Shown in pieces: positions 9,484-19,900 of a stretch of DNA of 64,000 bases. Under the pieces are notes generated by a model. That model had not been told where the DNA came from. It did no database searches and was given only the letters and a program-made list of their open reading frames with translations. Position numbers and translations under genes: made by a program. The stretch spans positions 5,138,001-5,202,000 of the forward strand of contig NZ_CP066356.1 of NCBI RefSeq assembly GCF_023278185.1. The letters run 5' to 3'. This stretch comes from Bradyrhizobium elkanii USDA 76. Lineage in GTDB: Bacteria > Pseudomonadota > Alphaproteobacteria > Rhizobiales > Xanthobacteraceae. The first letter of the stretch is position 1; the number at the start of each line of letters is the position of its first letter.

Positions 9484-10587
9484 TCACGGTCGCGCGATAA
9501 TGCCCCCGGTCATCGGGATCGGCACCCCCGTGGTGGCAGGGTAGCTCAGCGGCAGGCCCTTCATGCCGCGCGCGGCGAGGAAGCCGAACGCCTGCGCCTC
9601 GATCGCATCCGCCGCCCAGCCGAGCGCCTCGGCCGGCTCGACGGTCGCCGGCGCCAGCCGCTCGCGCAGCATCCGCAGCATCGTGAGGTTGGAGGCGCCG
9701 CCGCCGCAGATGATCCAGCTTTTCGGCCGTTTCGGCAGCAGCGGCACGATGCGAGCGATGGCGGCGGCAGTGAAGGCGGTCAGCGTCGCGGCGCCATCGG
9801 CCGGCGCCACGGCGCCGAGCTTGAGGCTGGCGAAGTCGTTGCGGTCGAGCGATTTCGGCGGCGGCAGCGCAAAGAACGGCAGCTTCAACGCCTGTGCGAT
9901 CCAGGCCTCGTCCGGTTTGCCGAGCGCGGCGAACTTGCCGGCGGTGTCGAACGGCTGGTGCATCTGGCGGAACATGAAGTCGTCGAGCAGCGCATTGCCC
10001 GGCCCGGTGTCGCAGGCGATCAGCGTGTCCGTGCCGTCGATATAGGTGATGTTGGAGACGCCGCCGATATTGACGACGACGATCGGCCCCTCGCGGTTCA
10101 GCGATTGCACCAGCGCCCGGTGGTAGACCGGCACGAACGGCGCGCCCTGCCCGCCGGCCTCGACGTCGGCGGCGCGGAAATCGTGCATCACCGGAATGTG
10201 GATCACCTTGGCGAGCGCCAGGGCATCGCCGATCTGCACCGTGAGCCTGCGCTCGGGGCGATGCAGCACGGTCTGGCCATGGAACCCGACGATGTCGATG
10301 TCCTGGGCGGAGATCCGGTGCTGCGCCGTGAAGCTGGCGACCGCCTCGGCATGGGCCGTGGTGACGGCCTGCTCGGCCTGCCGCAAAATCCCCGGCCGGG
10401 CGTCGCGCTGCGACAGATGAACCGCCTCCGTCAGCGCCTGGCGCAGCAGACTGCGCTCGCCTTCGGTATAAGGCCGATAGCCCGAGGGTCCGAAAGACTT
10501 GATCTGACGGCCATCGGTCTCGATCAATGCCACGTCGACCCCGTCGAGCGAGGTACCGCTCATCAGACCGAGTGCCGTTAACATCAT
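9484..10587 (-). CDS. anmK: Anhydro-N-acetylmuramic acid kinase
   Basis: A 367-aa ASKHA-fold kinase that opens and phosphorylates 1,6-anhydro-MurNAc to MurNAc-6-phosphate in peptidoglycan recycling. The N-terminal GLMSGTSLDGVDVAL phosphate loop, the central VVNIGGVSNITYID block and the late WIICGGGASN block are characteristic of AnmK. Length is normal. It is divergent from tyrS, an arrangement I recall as conserved in Rhizobiales. Its stop lies just beyond the outermost GST operator. Confidence 0.96.
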   Translation of the reverse strand: MMLTALGLMSGTSLDGVDVALIETDGRQIKSFGPSGYRPYTEGERSLLRQALTEAVHLSQRDARPGILRQAEQAVTTAHAEAVASFTAQHRISAQDIDIVGFHGQTVLHRPERRLTVQIGDALALAKVIHIPVMHDFRAADVEAGGQGAPFVPVYHRALVQSLNREGPIVVVNIGGVSNITYIDGTDTLIACDTGPGNALLDDFMFRQMHQPFDTAGKFAALGKPDEAWIAQALKLPFFALPPPKSLDRNDFASLKLGAVAPADGAATLTAFTAAAIARIVPLLPKRPKSWIICGGGASNLTMLRMLRERLAPATVEPAEALGWAADAIEAQAFGFLAARGMKGLPLSYPATTGVPIPMTGGIIARP

Positions 10588-10738
10588 GTTGGAAGCGCCC
10601 CAGCCGGGAACCCCCGGCTTGTCTCAAACAAGTACATCCTATAATGCCACTGCGCGTCCGCCTGCGGCAGCCTCAGCGCCAAGGTTCCGCAAATTGATGC
10701 AAAAACCGTAAAAACAGAATGAGCTGGCTGGCCGACAA

Positions 10739-11992
10739 ATGACTGCATTTAAATCGGATTTCCTGAACACTTTACAGGAACGCGGCTTCGTCCACCAGTG
10801 CTCCGATTTCGAGGGCCTCGACGCGCTTGCCGCGAAGGGCCAGGCGACCGCCTATGTCGGCTATGACTGCACCGCGCCGTCGCTGCACATCGGCAACTTC
10901 CTGACCATGATGATGCTGTACTGGCTGCAGCAGAGCGGCAACAAGCCGATCACTCTGATGGGCGGCGGTACCACGATGGTCGGCGACCCCTCCGGCAAGG
11001 ACGAGACGCGCGCAATGCGCACGGTTGCGGAGATCGAGGCCAACAAGGCCTCGATCCGCGGCGTGTTCGCCAAGGTGCTGCGCTATGGCGACGGACACTC
11101 CGACGCCATCATGCTCGACAACGCCGAGTGGCTGACCAGATTGAACTGGATCGAGATGCTGCGCGACATCGGCCGGCACTTCTCGGTCAACCGCATGCTG
11201 ACCATGGACTCGGTGCGGCTCCGGCTCGAGCGCGAGCAGGAGATGAGCTTCATCGAGTTCAACTACATGGTCTGCCAGGCCTACGACTTCGTCGAGCTGT
11301 CGCGCCGCGCCGGCTGCCGGCTGCAGATGGGCGGCTCCGACCAGTGGGGCAATATCGTCAACGGCGTCGATCTCGGCCGCCGCATGGGCACGCCGCAACT
11401 GTTCGCGCTGACCACGCCGCTGCTCACCACCGCCTCCGGCGACAAGATGGGCAAGACCGCCAAGGGCGCGGTGTGGCTCAACGCCGACCAGTTCTCGCCC
11501 TACGATTTCTGGCAGTACTGGCGCAATGTCGAGGACGCCGACGTCGTCAAGTTCCTCAAGCTGTTCACCATCCTGCCGATGAGCGAGATCAGCAAGCTTG
11601 CGACGCTGGCCGGCGGCGAGATCAACGAGGCCAAGAAGGTGCTGGCGACCGAGGCGACCGCCCTGCTCCATGGCCGCGATGCAGCGAACGAAGCCGCCGA
11701 GACCGCGCGCCGCACCTTCGAGGAAGGTGCGCTGGCCGAAACCTTGCCGACGGTGGAAATTCCGCGCGGCGAATTTGAAGCCGGCGTCGGCGTGCTCGTC
11801 GCCTTCGTCAAGGCCGAGCTCGTCGCTTCCAACGGCGAAGCGCGCCGGCAGATCAAGGGCGGCGGCCTGCGCGTCAACGACGCTGCCGTGACCGACGAGA
11901 AGATGCTGCTGAGTTCGGCCGATCTCACGCCGGAAGGCGTGGTGAAACTGTCGCTCGGCAAGAAGCGCCACGTCCTGCTGAAGCCTGCATAG
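10739..11992 (+). CDS. tyrS: Tyrosyl-tRNA synthetase
   Basis: A 417-aa class I aminoacyl-tRNA synthetase charging tRNA-Tyr. The HIGH-type motif is HIGN at residues 50-53. The tyrosine/ATP pocket includes [13 protein letters not shown] and [11 protein letters not shown], and the KMSKS-type loop is GDKMGKT at about 233-239. The C-terminal 70 residues form an S4 RNA-binding domain ([13 protein letters not shown]). The leader of 151 nt shared with anmK holds the divergent promoters; no T-box-like structure was recognised. Confidence 0.97.
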   Translation: MTAFKSDFLNTLQERGFVHQCSDFEGLDALAAKGQATAYVGYDCTAPSLHIGNFLTMMMLYWLQQSGNKPITLMGGGTTMVGDPSGKDETRAMRTVAEIEANKASIRGVFAKVLRYGDGHSDAIMLDNAEWLTRLNWIEMLRDIGRHFSVNRMLTMDSVRLRLEREQEMSFIEFNYMVCQAYDFVELSRRAGCRLQMGGSDQWGNIVNGVDLGRRMGTPQLFALTTPLLTTASGDKMGKTAKGAVWLNADQFSPYDFWQYWRNVEDADVVKFLKLFTILPMSEISKLATLAGGEINEAKKVLATEATALLHGRDAANEAAETARRTFEEGALAETLPTVEIPRGEFEAGVGVLVAFVKAELVASNGEARRQIKGGGLRVNDAAVTDEKMLLSSADLTPEGVVKLSLGKKRHVLLKPA

Positions 11993-12013
11993 GCGCATTC
12001 GCATTTGTCGGTT

Positions 12014-12042
12014 GCAGGGAGTGCGGAAAGCGCGCTCCCTGC
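12014..12042 (+). terminator. Hairpin downstream of tyrS
   Basis: GCAGGGAG (12014-12021) pairs with CTCCCTGC (12035-12042), and the stem continues inward with TGCG/CGCG around a GAAAG loop. No T-tract follows, so it may be a transcript-stabilising or Rho-assisted end. Confidence 0.55.
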
Positions 12043-12044
12043 CC

Positions 12045-12093
12045 GAGCGCGATCAGCAAAAGTGGACTTCCGGTTTTGCGTCCGGTCGCGCTC
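12045..12093. repeat. Rhizobiales-type palindromic repeat
   Basis: GAGCGCGA (12045-12052) and TCGCGCTC (12086-12093) bracket an AAAAGTGGA...CCGGTTTTGCG core. It closely resembles the dispersed GAGCATGATC...GATCATGCTC palindromes of this order. It ends 12 nt before the MFS start codon, so it lies in that gene's leader. Confidence 0.65.
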
Positions 12094-12105
12094 GAAAAGA
12101 ATGCG

Positions 12106-13356
12106 ATGGACCAGCAGACCACGCCTCCGAACGACACGCTTGCAACGCCGGCGAAGCAGTCCCGCGTCGCGCTGAACGTACTCGCGCTCTGCTTCGTGCT
12201 GTCGGTGCTCGGGCGCGGCCTTAGCGACAGCTTCACCGTTTTCCTGAAACCGATCTCGGAAAATTTCGGCTGGGACCGTGCCTCTGTGGTGTCGGTCTAC
12301 TCGCTGACCTGGCTCGCCAGCGGCCTGACCGCGCCGCTGGTCGGGCGCCTGTTCGACCGCTCGGGTCCGCGCGTGGTCTATGCGCTGGGCCTGTCGCTGC
12401 TCGGTTGTGCATTCCTCGTTGCTTCACGCGCGCGAGAGCTCTGGCAATTCCAGCTCAGCGTCGGACTCTGCGTCGGTTTCGGCACCGCGCTGATCGGCAA
12501 TGTGTCGAATTCGATCCTGCTCGGCCGCTGGTTCGGACCACGCCTGCCGACCGCGATGGCCGTGATGTATTCGGCGACCGGCGCGGGCCTGTTGCTGCTG
12601 TTGCCGCTGTCGCAGGTTCTGATCGACCGGATCGGCTGGCGCGAGGCCTATCAGGTGTTCGGCATCGGCGCGCTCTGCCTGCTTGTTCCGCTGGTCTTTC
12701 TGCCGTGGCGGCTGCTCGCCGGCGGATCGCCACATATCGTCCGGAAGTCGGAAAGCAGCTTGGCCGACGAAGGCTGGACGCTGCTCAGCGCGATGCGCCA
12801 CCATGCCTTCTGGGCGCTGTTCTCGACCTTCTTCTTCACCGCGATCGCGATGTATGCGCTGACCGCGCAGATCGTCGCCTATCTGATCGATGTCGGCTTC
12901 CCGCCGCTGCAGGCGGCAACCGCCTGGGGCTTCTCCGGCGTCGCGCTGTTCGTCGGCATGCTCGGCGTGTCCACCCTCGACGGCATCATCGGCCGCCGTC
13001 CGAGCGTATTGTTCAGCTATGGCGTTTCGATCCTCGGCATCATTCTGCTCTGGCTGCTGCAGTGGTATCCGAACTACTGGCTGCTGACCGGCTTCATCAT
13101 CTGCTTCGGCAGCATGATCGGCTCGCGCGGTCCGCTGATCACGGCGACCGCGCTGAAGATCTTCCGCGGCGAGCGCGTCGGCACGATCTACGGCACGATC
13201 ATGATCGGCAGCGGCCTCGGCTCCGGCCTTGGCTCATGGGGCGGCGGCCTGATCCACGACTGGACCCACAGCTACAATCCGCTGATCGCCTTCGCGCTGG
13301 TCAATGTGGTGCTCGGCCTGATCCCGTTCCTGGTGGTCCCGGCGCTGCGACGCTGA
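12106..13356 (+). CDS. MFS transporter
   Basis: A 416-aa protein with about twelve hydrophobic segments. The start MDQQTTPPND at 12106 was preferred to an upstream in-frame start that would run through the palindromic repeat. The loop after TM2 reads VGRLFDRSGPR, the MFS cytoplasmic motif, and the sequence pattern resembles monocarboxylate or oxalate/formate-type (MCT/OFA) carriers. Substrate is unknown. It follows tyrS but is separated from it by a hairpin, so it may be independently transcribed. Confidence 0.88.
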   Translation: MDQQTTPPNDTLATPAKQSRVALNVLALCFVLSVLGRGLSDSFTVFLKPISENFGWDRASVVSVYSLTWLASGLTAPLVGRLFDRSGPRVVYALGLSLLGCAFLVASRARELWQFQLSVGLCVGFGTALIGNVSNSILLGRWFGPRLPTAMAVMYSATGAGLLLLLPLSQVLIDRIGWREAYQVFGIGALCLLVPLVFLPWRLLAGGSPHIVRKSESSLADEGWTLLSAMRHHAFWALFSTFFFTAIAMYALTAQIVAYLIDVGFPPLQAATAWGFSGVALFVGMLGVSTLDGIIGRRPSVLFSYGVSILGIILLWLLQWYPNYWLLTGFIICFGSMIGSRGPLITATALKIFRGERVGTIYGTIMIGSGLGSGLGSWGGGLIHDWTHSYNPLIAFALVNVVLGLIPFLVVPALRR

Positions 13357-13379
13357 TGAACGTTAGCAGCCTCGTCGCA

Positions 13380-13405
13380 CCCAGACACGCGACCTAAAGT
13401 CTGGG
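13380..13405. terminator. Hairpin between convergent genes
   Basis: CCCAGAC (13380-13386) and GTCTGGG (13399-13405) form a 7-bp perfect stem between the MFS gene and the cyclase gene, which converge. There is no clear T-tract. Confidence 0.4.
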
Positions 13406-13431
13406 ATGTCGCCTCGTGCCCATCTCCGACA

Positions 13432-15231
13432 TCACCCCTCCGGCACTCCGGCTACGCGCATGCCCTCGCAAAGACGCTCTTGTCCCGCGAGATAAATAGG
13501 ATTGTCGCTTATCTTGGCGGCGCGCAAGCGGCGGATCGTAAAGCTTGGGTTGAGCGCAAATCCCGCTTTCGCAGCAGTTCGCGCCTCATCCAGCGCGCCG
13601 AGCAAGCCCAAGGCAGCGGCAAGCGAAAAATGGGCGAGAGGATGAGTGCCGTTGGCCTCAATGCTTCGTCGCAGCCAACTGACGGCTTCGGCATCCGCAC
13701 CGAGCTGTAGCTTTGCCATGCCCACAAAGCGCATAAGCCGGTTGGCAACGAGATCGCGAGGGGACAGACGGAGAGCCTCGAGTACATGGCCTTCAGTCTC
13801 GGTAGCACGACCCATATAGAATTTGGCTAAACCGATAACGCCATGAGCATAAGCCAAATTGCGATCAAGTGCTAATGCCTGCTCGCATTCGGTAATTCCC
13901 TGCGCGGCGCGGTTTGTATTGACGTAGACGAGTGCCAGTATCAGGCGAGCCGCGGCAATGTTGGGAGCTAGTGAGCGTGCTTTGATCGCGTTCGCTTCGG
14001 CTGCCGAAAGAAGCGCGGCTCGTTCGTCCGTTAGCAGGTCGGCTCCCACTGTCAGATCGACGTTTGCCATGCCGATCAACGCCCAAGCCGCTCCGACCCC
14101 TTGGGGATCGATCGCCAAAGCACGCTCAAAAAAGCCGCGCGCCCGGGTCGCATGCTCAAGGGTCGGCCCCTTGTAGAAGCAGGCAGTACCCTGAAAGAAC
14201 AGGTCTATCGCGTCGGGATGCCGCAACCGCTCCGCTTTTCGTGCCTCGACTACAAAGAGTTGGGCACCAAACGAGTTGGCGAGCCTCGATACGATTTCGT
14301 CCTGCATATCGAAAAGATCGGCGACAGGTTTTTCGAAGCGCTCAGCCCAAAGATGTTTGCGGCTTTCGGCATCGATGAGCTGCACGTTCACTCGAAGCCG
14401 CTTGCCGCTGAGCTGCATGGAACCTCCTAGCACGTACCGGACGTTCAGCTCGCGGCCGACTTGCCGTACGTCGATTGCTTTGCCCTTGTACGAGAACGCG
14501 CTATTCCGGGCGATTACGAACAAGCCACCGATGCGCGACAAGTCTGTTGTTAAGTTCTCGGCTACACCATCGATGAAATAGTCCTGTTCGGGATCGCCGC
14601 TGAGGTTGGCGAATGGCAGCACAACGATGGAAAGACGAGGCGGTGAAAGGGCGCTCGATCCGGTGCGGTGAGACCGTGTCGCTGGGCCGGGTTCATCCCA
14701 GATCGCAGCATATGTCCGGACCGGGCGGGTGATGTTTTTGAAGTTCTGATCGCCCAAATCGACGAACTCAACGCCGACCTTGCCTCGCACTTGATCGTAG
14801 GCAGAAGACGAGATGCAGATGCCGCCAGGCTCTGCGATGCCTTCAAGCCGCGCTGCGATGTTGACGCCGTCCCCGAATATGTCATGGGCCTCGACGATTA
14901 CGTCGCCGATGTTAACTCCCACGCGGAAGGCAACGCACCTTTCTTCCTTCTCTTGGATTGTTAATTCCTTGATGCGGGCCTGAAACTGTACGGCGGCTCG
15001 GACAGCCTCAACTGAGCTTGTAAACTCCGCCAAGAACCCATCGCCGGTGTTCTTCACGATACGGCCACCGTGTTCAGCGATTGCTGGCACAACAGCGTCC
15101 GCAAAGAGCGCGGTCAATTTGGCGTGTGTCGCCTCCTCGTCATCGTGCATGAGCCGCGAATAGCCAGCCACATCGGCGGCCAATATCGCCGACAACCTGC
15201 GCTCGACAGGGAATGGCCGCTCCTGCACCAT
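13432..15231 (-). CDS. Class III adenylate/guanylate cyclase with TolB-like and TPR domains
   Basis: A 599-aa protein starting MVQERPFPVERRLSAI at 15231. Residues about 10-190 are a class III cyclase catalytic domain: metal ligands Asp20 (AADVAGYSRLM) and Asp64 (NTGDGFLAEF) and the transition-state pair Asn124/Arg128 (VNIAARLE). A TolB-like segment (VVLPFANLSGDPEQDYF) follows at about 215-340, then tetratricopeptide-like helices to the C-terminus. It has no membrane segment. This domain order is common in Bradyrhizobium. By eye the gene is less GC-rich than its neighbours, and an IS element ends 73 nt upstream of its start. The nucleotide product and input signal are unknown. Confidence 0.9.
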   Translation of the reverse strand: MVQERPFPVERRLSAILAADVAGYSRLMHDDEEATHAKLTALFADAVVPAIAEHGGRIVKNTGDGFLAEFTSSVEAVRAAVQFQARIKELTIQEKEERCVAFRVGVNIGDVIVEAHDIFGDGVNIAARLEGIAEPGGICISSSAYDQVRGKVGVEFVDLGDQNFKNITRPVRTYAAIWDEPGPATRSHRTGSSALSPPRLSIVVLPFANLSGDPEQDYFIDGVAENLTTDLSRIGGLFVIARNSAFSYKGKAIDVRQVGRELNVRYVLGGSMQLSGKRLRVNVQLIDAESRKHLWAERFEKPVADLFDMQDEIVSRLANSFGAQLFVVEARKAERLRHPDAIDLFFQGTACFYKGPTLEHATRARGFFERALAIDPQGVGAAWALIGMANVDLTVGADLLTDERAALLSAAEANAIKARSLAPNIAAARLILALVYVNTNRAAQGITECEQALALDRNLAYAHGVIGLAKFYMGRATETEGHVLEALRLSPRDLVANRLMRFVGMAKLQLGADAEAVSWLRRSIEANGTHPLAHFSLAAALGLLGALDEARTAAKAGFALNPSFTIRRLRAAKISDNPIYLAGQERLCEGMRVAGVPEG

Positions 15232-15304
15232 GGCTCTCAACCCAACCGATGAAATATTGTACGACGGATCGGGAGACCGGGCCACACTGCTAATGTCGCC
15301 TGAT

Positions 15305-16871
15305 GGCCCAGGCCGTGTGAAAATCGCGCAACTCGGGGCGCTGATTAGGTCGCTCAGAGGGCCGGCCTCACGCCCGCATCGCCTCCAGCAATCCGCCCAC
15401 GCCCACGATCATCATCACGCGCTTCATATTGTAGGCGAGGACGTTGAGCGCCATCTCGGTGGCCACCTTTGGCAGATTTTTCGTGAGAAAGTGTGTTGCT
15501 CCCATCCAACACTTCATTGTGCCGAACGGATGCTCCGCTGTCTGACGGCGGACACCCATTGCATTGGGGTTGTGGTCGAGCCGATTCTGAACTCTCTCCA
15601 GAACAGCTTCGTGCTCCCAGCGTGAGATGCGGCGCTCGGGGCCTGTCGTGCACTGAGCTTTTAGCGCGCAGGTTTTGCAGGCGCTTGTCCAATAGCGGCG
15701 CAGTGTCTTTCCGTCCTCTATGTTCGTATAGTGATAAGTTAGCCGCTCGCCGGCGGGACAGCGATAGACATCGTCGGCAGCGACATAGACGAAGTCCTGT
15801 TTGCCGAAGCGGCCAGCAGCTTTGGCGCCCGAAGTCATCGGCTTCGGCAACGTCACCGTGATGTCGGCTTCCTCGCAGGCCTTGATCTCCTCTCCATCGT
15901 AATAGCCGCGGTCTGCCACGGCTTCGAGCGTCTCGACAGCCATCTCGTCGCGCGCCCGCCCGGCCATGTTGGCGAGTTGGTGGCGGTCGGTGCCCACGTT
16001 GGTCACCTCGTGAGCCACGATGAGATGATGCTGCGTATCAACTGCAATCTGAACGTTGTAGCCAACGATCCCGGTGTCCTTGCCACTTGTCGCCATCGAG
16101 CGCGCGTCAGGATCGGTCAGCGAGATCTGCTTGTCCTCGCTCTTCATCATCTCCGCATTGATCGCATTGAGCCGGACGGTCTCCTCTTTGAGCTTCTCGA
16201 TTTTACCTTTCAACCGCTCAACCTTCGCCTCTGGCACCGCATCGCCGTGCCGATCGGCGGTCTCGAGCTGCGAGAGATAGCGGGCGATGCTCTCGTCGAT
16301 CCGCTCAAGGCGCCGCTTCATCTTCGCCTCAGTGAAGTTCTTGTCCCGCGCATTGACGGCCTTGAACTTCGATCCATCGATGGCGACGCTCGCTGCAACA
16401 AGCAGATCAAGCTTGCGGCACAGCGCGACAAACTCGCGGCAGACCTCACAAATGGCCTTGCCATTGTCCTTGCGGAAATCCGCGATGGTCTTGAAGTCCG
16501 GCGCCAACTGCCCGGTCAGCCAGATCATCTCGATATTGCGCTGGCATTCTCGCTCCAGGCGTCGGCTCGACGGCACGCGATTGAGGTAGCCGTAGATGTA
16601 GAGCTTGAGCATCATGCCGGGATGGTAGCCGGGTCGCCCCGTGTCGAGTGACTGGACGCCAACGAAGCCGAGCTTATCCAGATCGAGCCCGTCGACGAAC
16701 ACATCAACCGCACGCACCGGATTGTCCTCGGACACGTAGTCGTCGAGCAGTGCAGGGAACAACGTGCTCTGTGCGCGATCAACCCCTTCCACGAATCCCG
16801 CCATCGCTCGTCCCCGCCGATTCATCGGAGAATACTAATAGCAGAGGCGGAGTTTTCACACGGCCTGGGCC
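15305..16871. mobile_element. IS1182-family insertion sequence
   Basis: The element is bounded by a perfect 19-bp inverted repeat: GGCCCAGGCCGTGTGAAAA at 15305-15323 and its reverse complement at 16853-16871. The similarity continues weakly outward for about 10 bp, so the true tips may lie slightly further out. It contains one complete transposase gene. No target-site duplication is evident (left flank ends CCTGAT, right flank begins CGTAGC). Intact ends and frame suggest a potentially active copy. Confidence 0.88.
15368..16804 (-). CDS. IS1182-family transposase
   Basis: A 478-aa transposase starting MAGFVEGVDRAQ at 16804; an upstream Met adds seven residues. It has the N-terminal DUF772-type domain (DDYVSEDNPVRAVDVFVDGL), a DDE catalytic domain with Asp in VAIDGSKFKA, Asp in ADRGYYDGEEI and Glu in RQTAEHPFGTMK, a long charged coiled-coil-like insert at about 200-260, and a late Cys cluster (CKTCALKAQC). 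It is uninterrupted. It is transcribed toward the cyclase gene, so readthrough past 15305 could drive that gene. Confidence 0.93.
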   Translation of the reverse strand: MAGFVEGVDRAQSTLFPALLDDYVSEDNPVRAVDVFVDGLDLDKLGFVGVQSLDTGRPGYHPGMMLKLYIYGYLNRVPSSRRLERECQRNIEMIWLTGQLAPDFKTIADFRKDNGKAICEVCREFVALCRKLDLLVAASVAIDGSKFKAVNARDKNFTEAKMKRRLERIDESIARYLSQLETADRHGDAVPEAKVERLKGKIEKLKEETVRLNAINAEMMKSEDKQISLTDPDARSMATSGKDTGIVGYNVQIAVDTQHHLIVAHEVTNVGTDRHQLANMAGRARDEMAVETLEAVADRGYYDGEEIKACEEADITVTLPKPMTSGAKAAGRFGKQDFVYVAADDVYRCPAGERLTYHYTNIEDGKTLRRYWTSACKTCALKAQCTTGPERRISRWEHEAVLERVQNRLDHNPNAMGVRRQTAEHPFGTMKCWMGATHFLTKNLPKVATEMALNVLAYNMKRVMMIVGVGGLLEAMRA

Positions 16872-16959
16872 CGTAGCCGACATCGCGAACCCTGTCCCTT
16901 TGGTCCGCTTCTGACGATAATGCAGACTGTCGTTAGGCGGCGGCTTATGAGTGCACGCC

Positions 16960-19900
16960 CTAGTTATTCGTCGTCGGCAGATCGTTCGGGCCGTACTGCT
17001 TGAACTCGAAGATCTTGCGCGTCAGCCCGGGGGCCAGCGCGGAAATCGGATTGACGCGCAGCACCGGCGCGCTCGGCGTTCCCACCACTTCATAGGTCAC
17101 GCCGATCAAGCCTTCATTGCTGCCGGCGCCGAGGAAAATCCCGAAGAACGGGATCTGGCCGAACATGTTGTTCAACCCGTACATCGGAATGAAGGTGCCG
17201 TTCATCCGCACCTGGTTGCCGATATAGTCGATGCTGCCTTCGATGGTCGCGCCGATGGTCGGTCCCTTGACCACACCATTGCGGATCGAAAGCTGGCCGC
17301 TCTGGCGGGTGAATTCGGCGCGCAGCGCGTCGAACCCGATGCCGTTCTGGGTGCTGACCGGCCCGCCGGCAACGGCGCGATCGAGCTGGGTTTCGCCCTT
17401 CACCGAGAAACCGGTGATATTGATGAGCCCTTCCCTGGGGCTCGGCTCAGGGATCGGCGGCTCCATCGCGAGCGTAAGCTGGCCGCCGACGACCTTCGAA
17501 TAGGTGTCGATGAAGCGCAGGAACGCACCGGCGTCGCTGGTCTGCAGATAGATCACCTCGCGGCCCTGCTGGCGTCCGCGCATATCGACCGTGACGGGGG
17601 TGTCGCGACCGACCTTGCCGCTCAGCGTGAACGCCTTGAAGAACCCGTTGCGGCGCGAGACCTTGGCGTCGACGCTGCGCAGCGCTTCGCCGTTGAATCC
17701 TGCGACCGCGCCGAGTTTCAGATCGACATCGAAATCGGTGGTTCTGGTCCTGCTCTTGGGATCGCTGTCGCGGCCGGAGATCGCCGACTTCAGGAAGCCG
17801 CGGCCGTCGAACACGTCGCCGCGCATCGTCACCTTGATCACGCCGTCGGGACCGCGATCGGCCCGCAGCGATGTCTTGTCGCCTTCCGACGGCGCATAGG
17901 TCGGGAAGTACGCATTCATGAGGTCGCCGTTCTGGTCGACCTCAAGCGCCCCCTTGATCGAAACGCCGGCGCCGTCGATCGAGATATCCTCGAACCGGGT
18001 CGATTGCCCCTTCGGCACCACGTTGAAGGTCGCCTTGCCGGCCCGGCCCTGCGCCTTGACCCAGCCCGGCAGGATGTTGTCGAGCTTGAGCTGGGTCAGG
18101 TCGGCCTCGACGCCCATCTTGGTGGTGGGATTGTCGCCGCTGCCGATCTTGCCGCTCAGCTTGATCGGGATCGCGCCCGAGACCGCGGGACCGAGATCGA
18201 GCCCGAGGCGCGCGCGGCTCGCATCGTCCAGCGTCGCCTGCAGCTTGACGTCGGCATCGCCCTCGGCCGGCTTGCGGTAGTCGAGCGAGGCCGCCTGCCC
18301 ATTGATCTTGACGTCGCCCTTGACCTGGAAGCCGGCGTTGCTGGCGATCACCTTCAGCGCGTTGGCTTCGAGCTTCTGGTTCATCACCAGCTTGTCGACG
18401 GCAACGCCGGAGATGTCGGCGGTGACCGAGTAGAGCGTATCGGCCTTGGTCAGTTCGCCCTTCACCGGCATGCCGAGATTGATCGTCGCGGTGACGTTGC
18501 CCTTGCTGGCGTTTGGATCGATCGGCGGACCGGAGAGATCGCTGAGCCGGTCGGACGCGAGGATTTCGGCAGCAGCCGGCACCGGACAGTCGACCCGGAA
18601 CCTGACCTTCGACGGCGACGGCTTCGGCGCCATGTCCGGCACCTCGAAGCTGAAGTCCGACAGCGTGATCTTGCGGCCCGCCGGCGTGTCGGCAATGCCC
18701 TGGTTGATGGTCACGGTCGCGGTGCGGCCGGTCACCCTCGCCTTCAGATCCGCGTCATGCACCGCGGGCATCTGATCCACCGGACGCACCGTGACACCCG
18801 AGGCGACAATGTTGACCGAGAGGCCGTCGTCCGGGATCGGCGGTCCCTTGCGCGACAGGTTGTGCACCGGCGAATTGACGCCGACATCGATGCGCTGGAG
18901 CGTGCCGCGGTCGATCCGCTCGAGCACCCATTCGCGCACCTCCGGCACGATGATGACCGGCCACATCCGTTTCAGGGCCGAGGCCGACATCGGCGTGCCG
19001 GCGAATCCGAGCTGCAGCCGCGGCTCGCCGGAATAGTCGATGCTGCCGGTTCCGGCGACGCCGATCTCGCCATTGGAGATGTCGGCCTGGGTCAGCAGCA
19101 CGCGCTTCTTGTCGGTGTCGAAGCGGAAGCCGATGTTGATGCGATTGAAGATCAGCGGCGGTTCGTTCTTGTCGGCGCCGGCCAGCACGATGGTGCCGCC
19201 CGACAGGCCGGCCTGCCAGTCGGTGACGTTGTCGTTCGGCGGCTCGAGATGGCCAAGCAGCGTGATGCGGTTGGCGCCCGAGATGACCTTGATCGGCGCC
19301 AGCAGCACGCGCCGGCCCGAATCCCATTCAACGCTCATCTCGGCCGAATCGACCGGCATCGGGTAGTCGGGCGTGTCGGTGTCGATGATGTTGCCGGCAC
19401 CGACATTGATCTTGCCGCGGAAGTAGGTCGGCAGGCCGTCGCGGCCGAGCTCGCCCTTCATTTCGCCCGACAGCGGCAGGTCGGCGGTGTAGGTCAGATC
19501 CTTGGTCCGCATCGCGAGCAGGATGTTCCGGGTCGAAACCTTGTCGGCCTTGATGTCGACCGAGCGCACGCCGTTCTGCTGCGGCCCGACCAGCACGCGC
19601 ACCGACCAGGGTTTTGCGCCCTCCTCGCCGAAGCTGAGCGCAACGCCGCCGCCGCTCGGGCGCCGCAGGCTGAGGCTGATGTTCTCAAAGCTCCATTTGT
19701 TGCCGCGCTGCTGATCGTCGACGACAAGATTGCCGTTCTTCAGGCCGATCTCGTTGAGGTTCTGCCCATCGAGCCCGGTCATGCTGAGGCTGTCGAGCCA
19801 GTCGAGACCGGCGAGCAGCCCGCTCTGGGCCGCATCGGGCGACGCCGAGGGCTCGGCGGCAGCCGGCGGCGAGGCAACCGGCGGCGGCGGTGCTGCGGGT

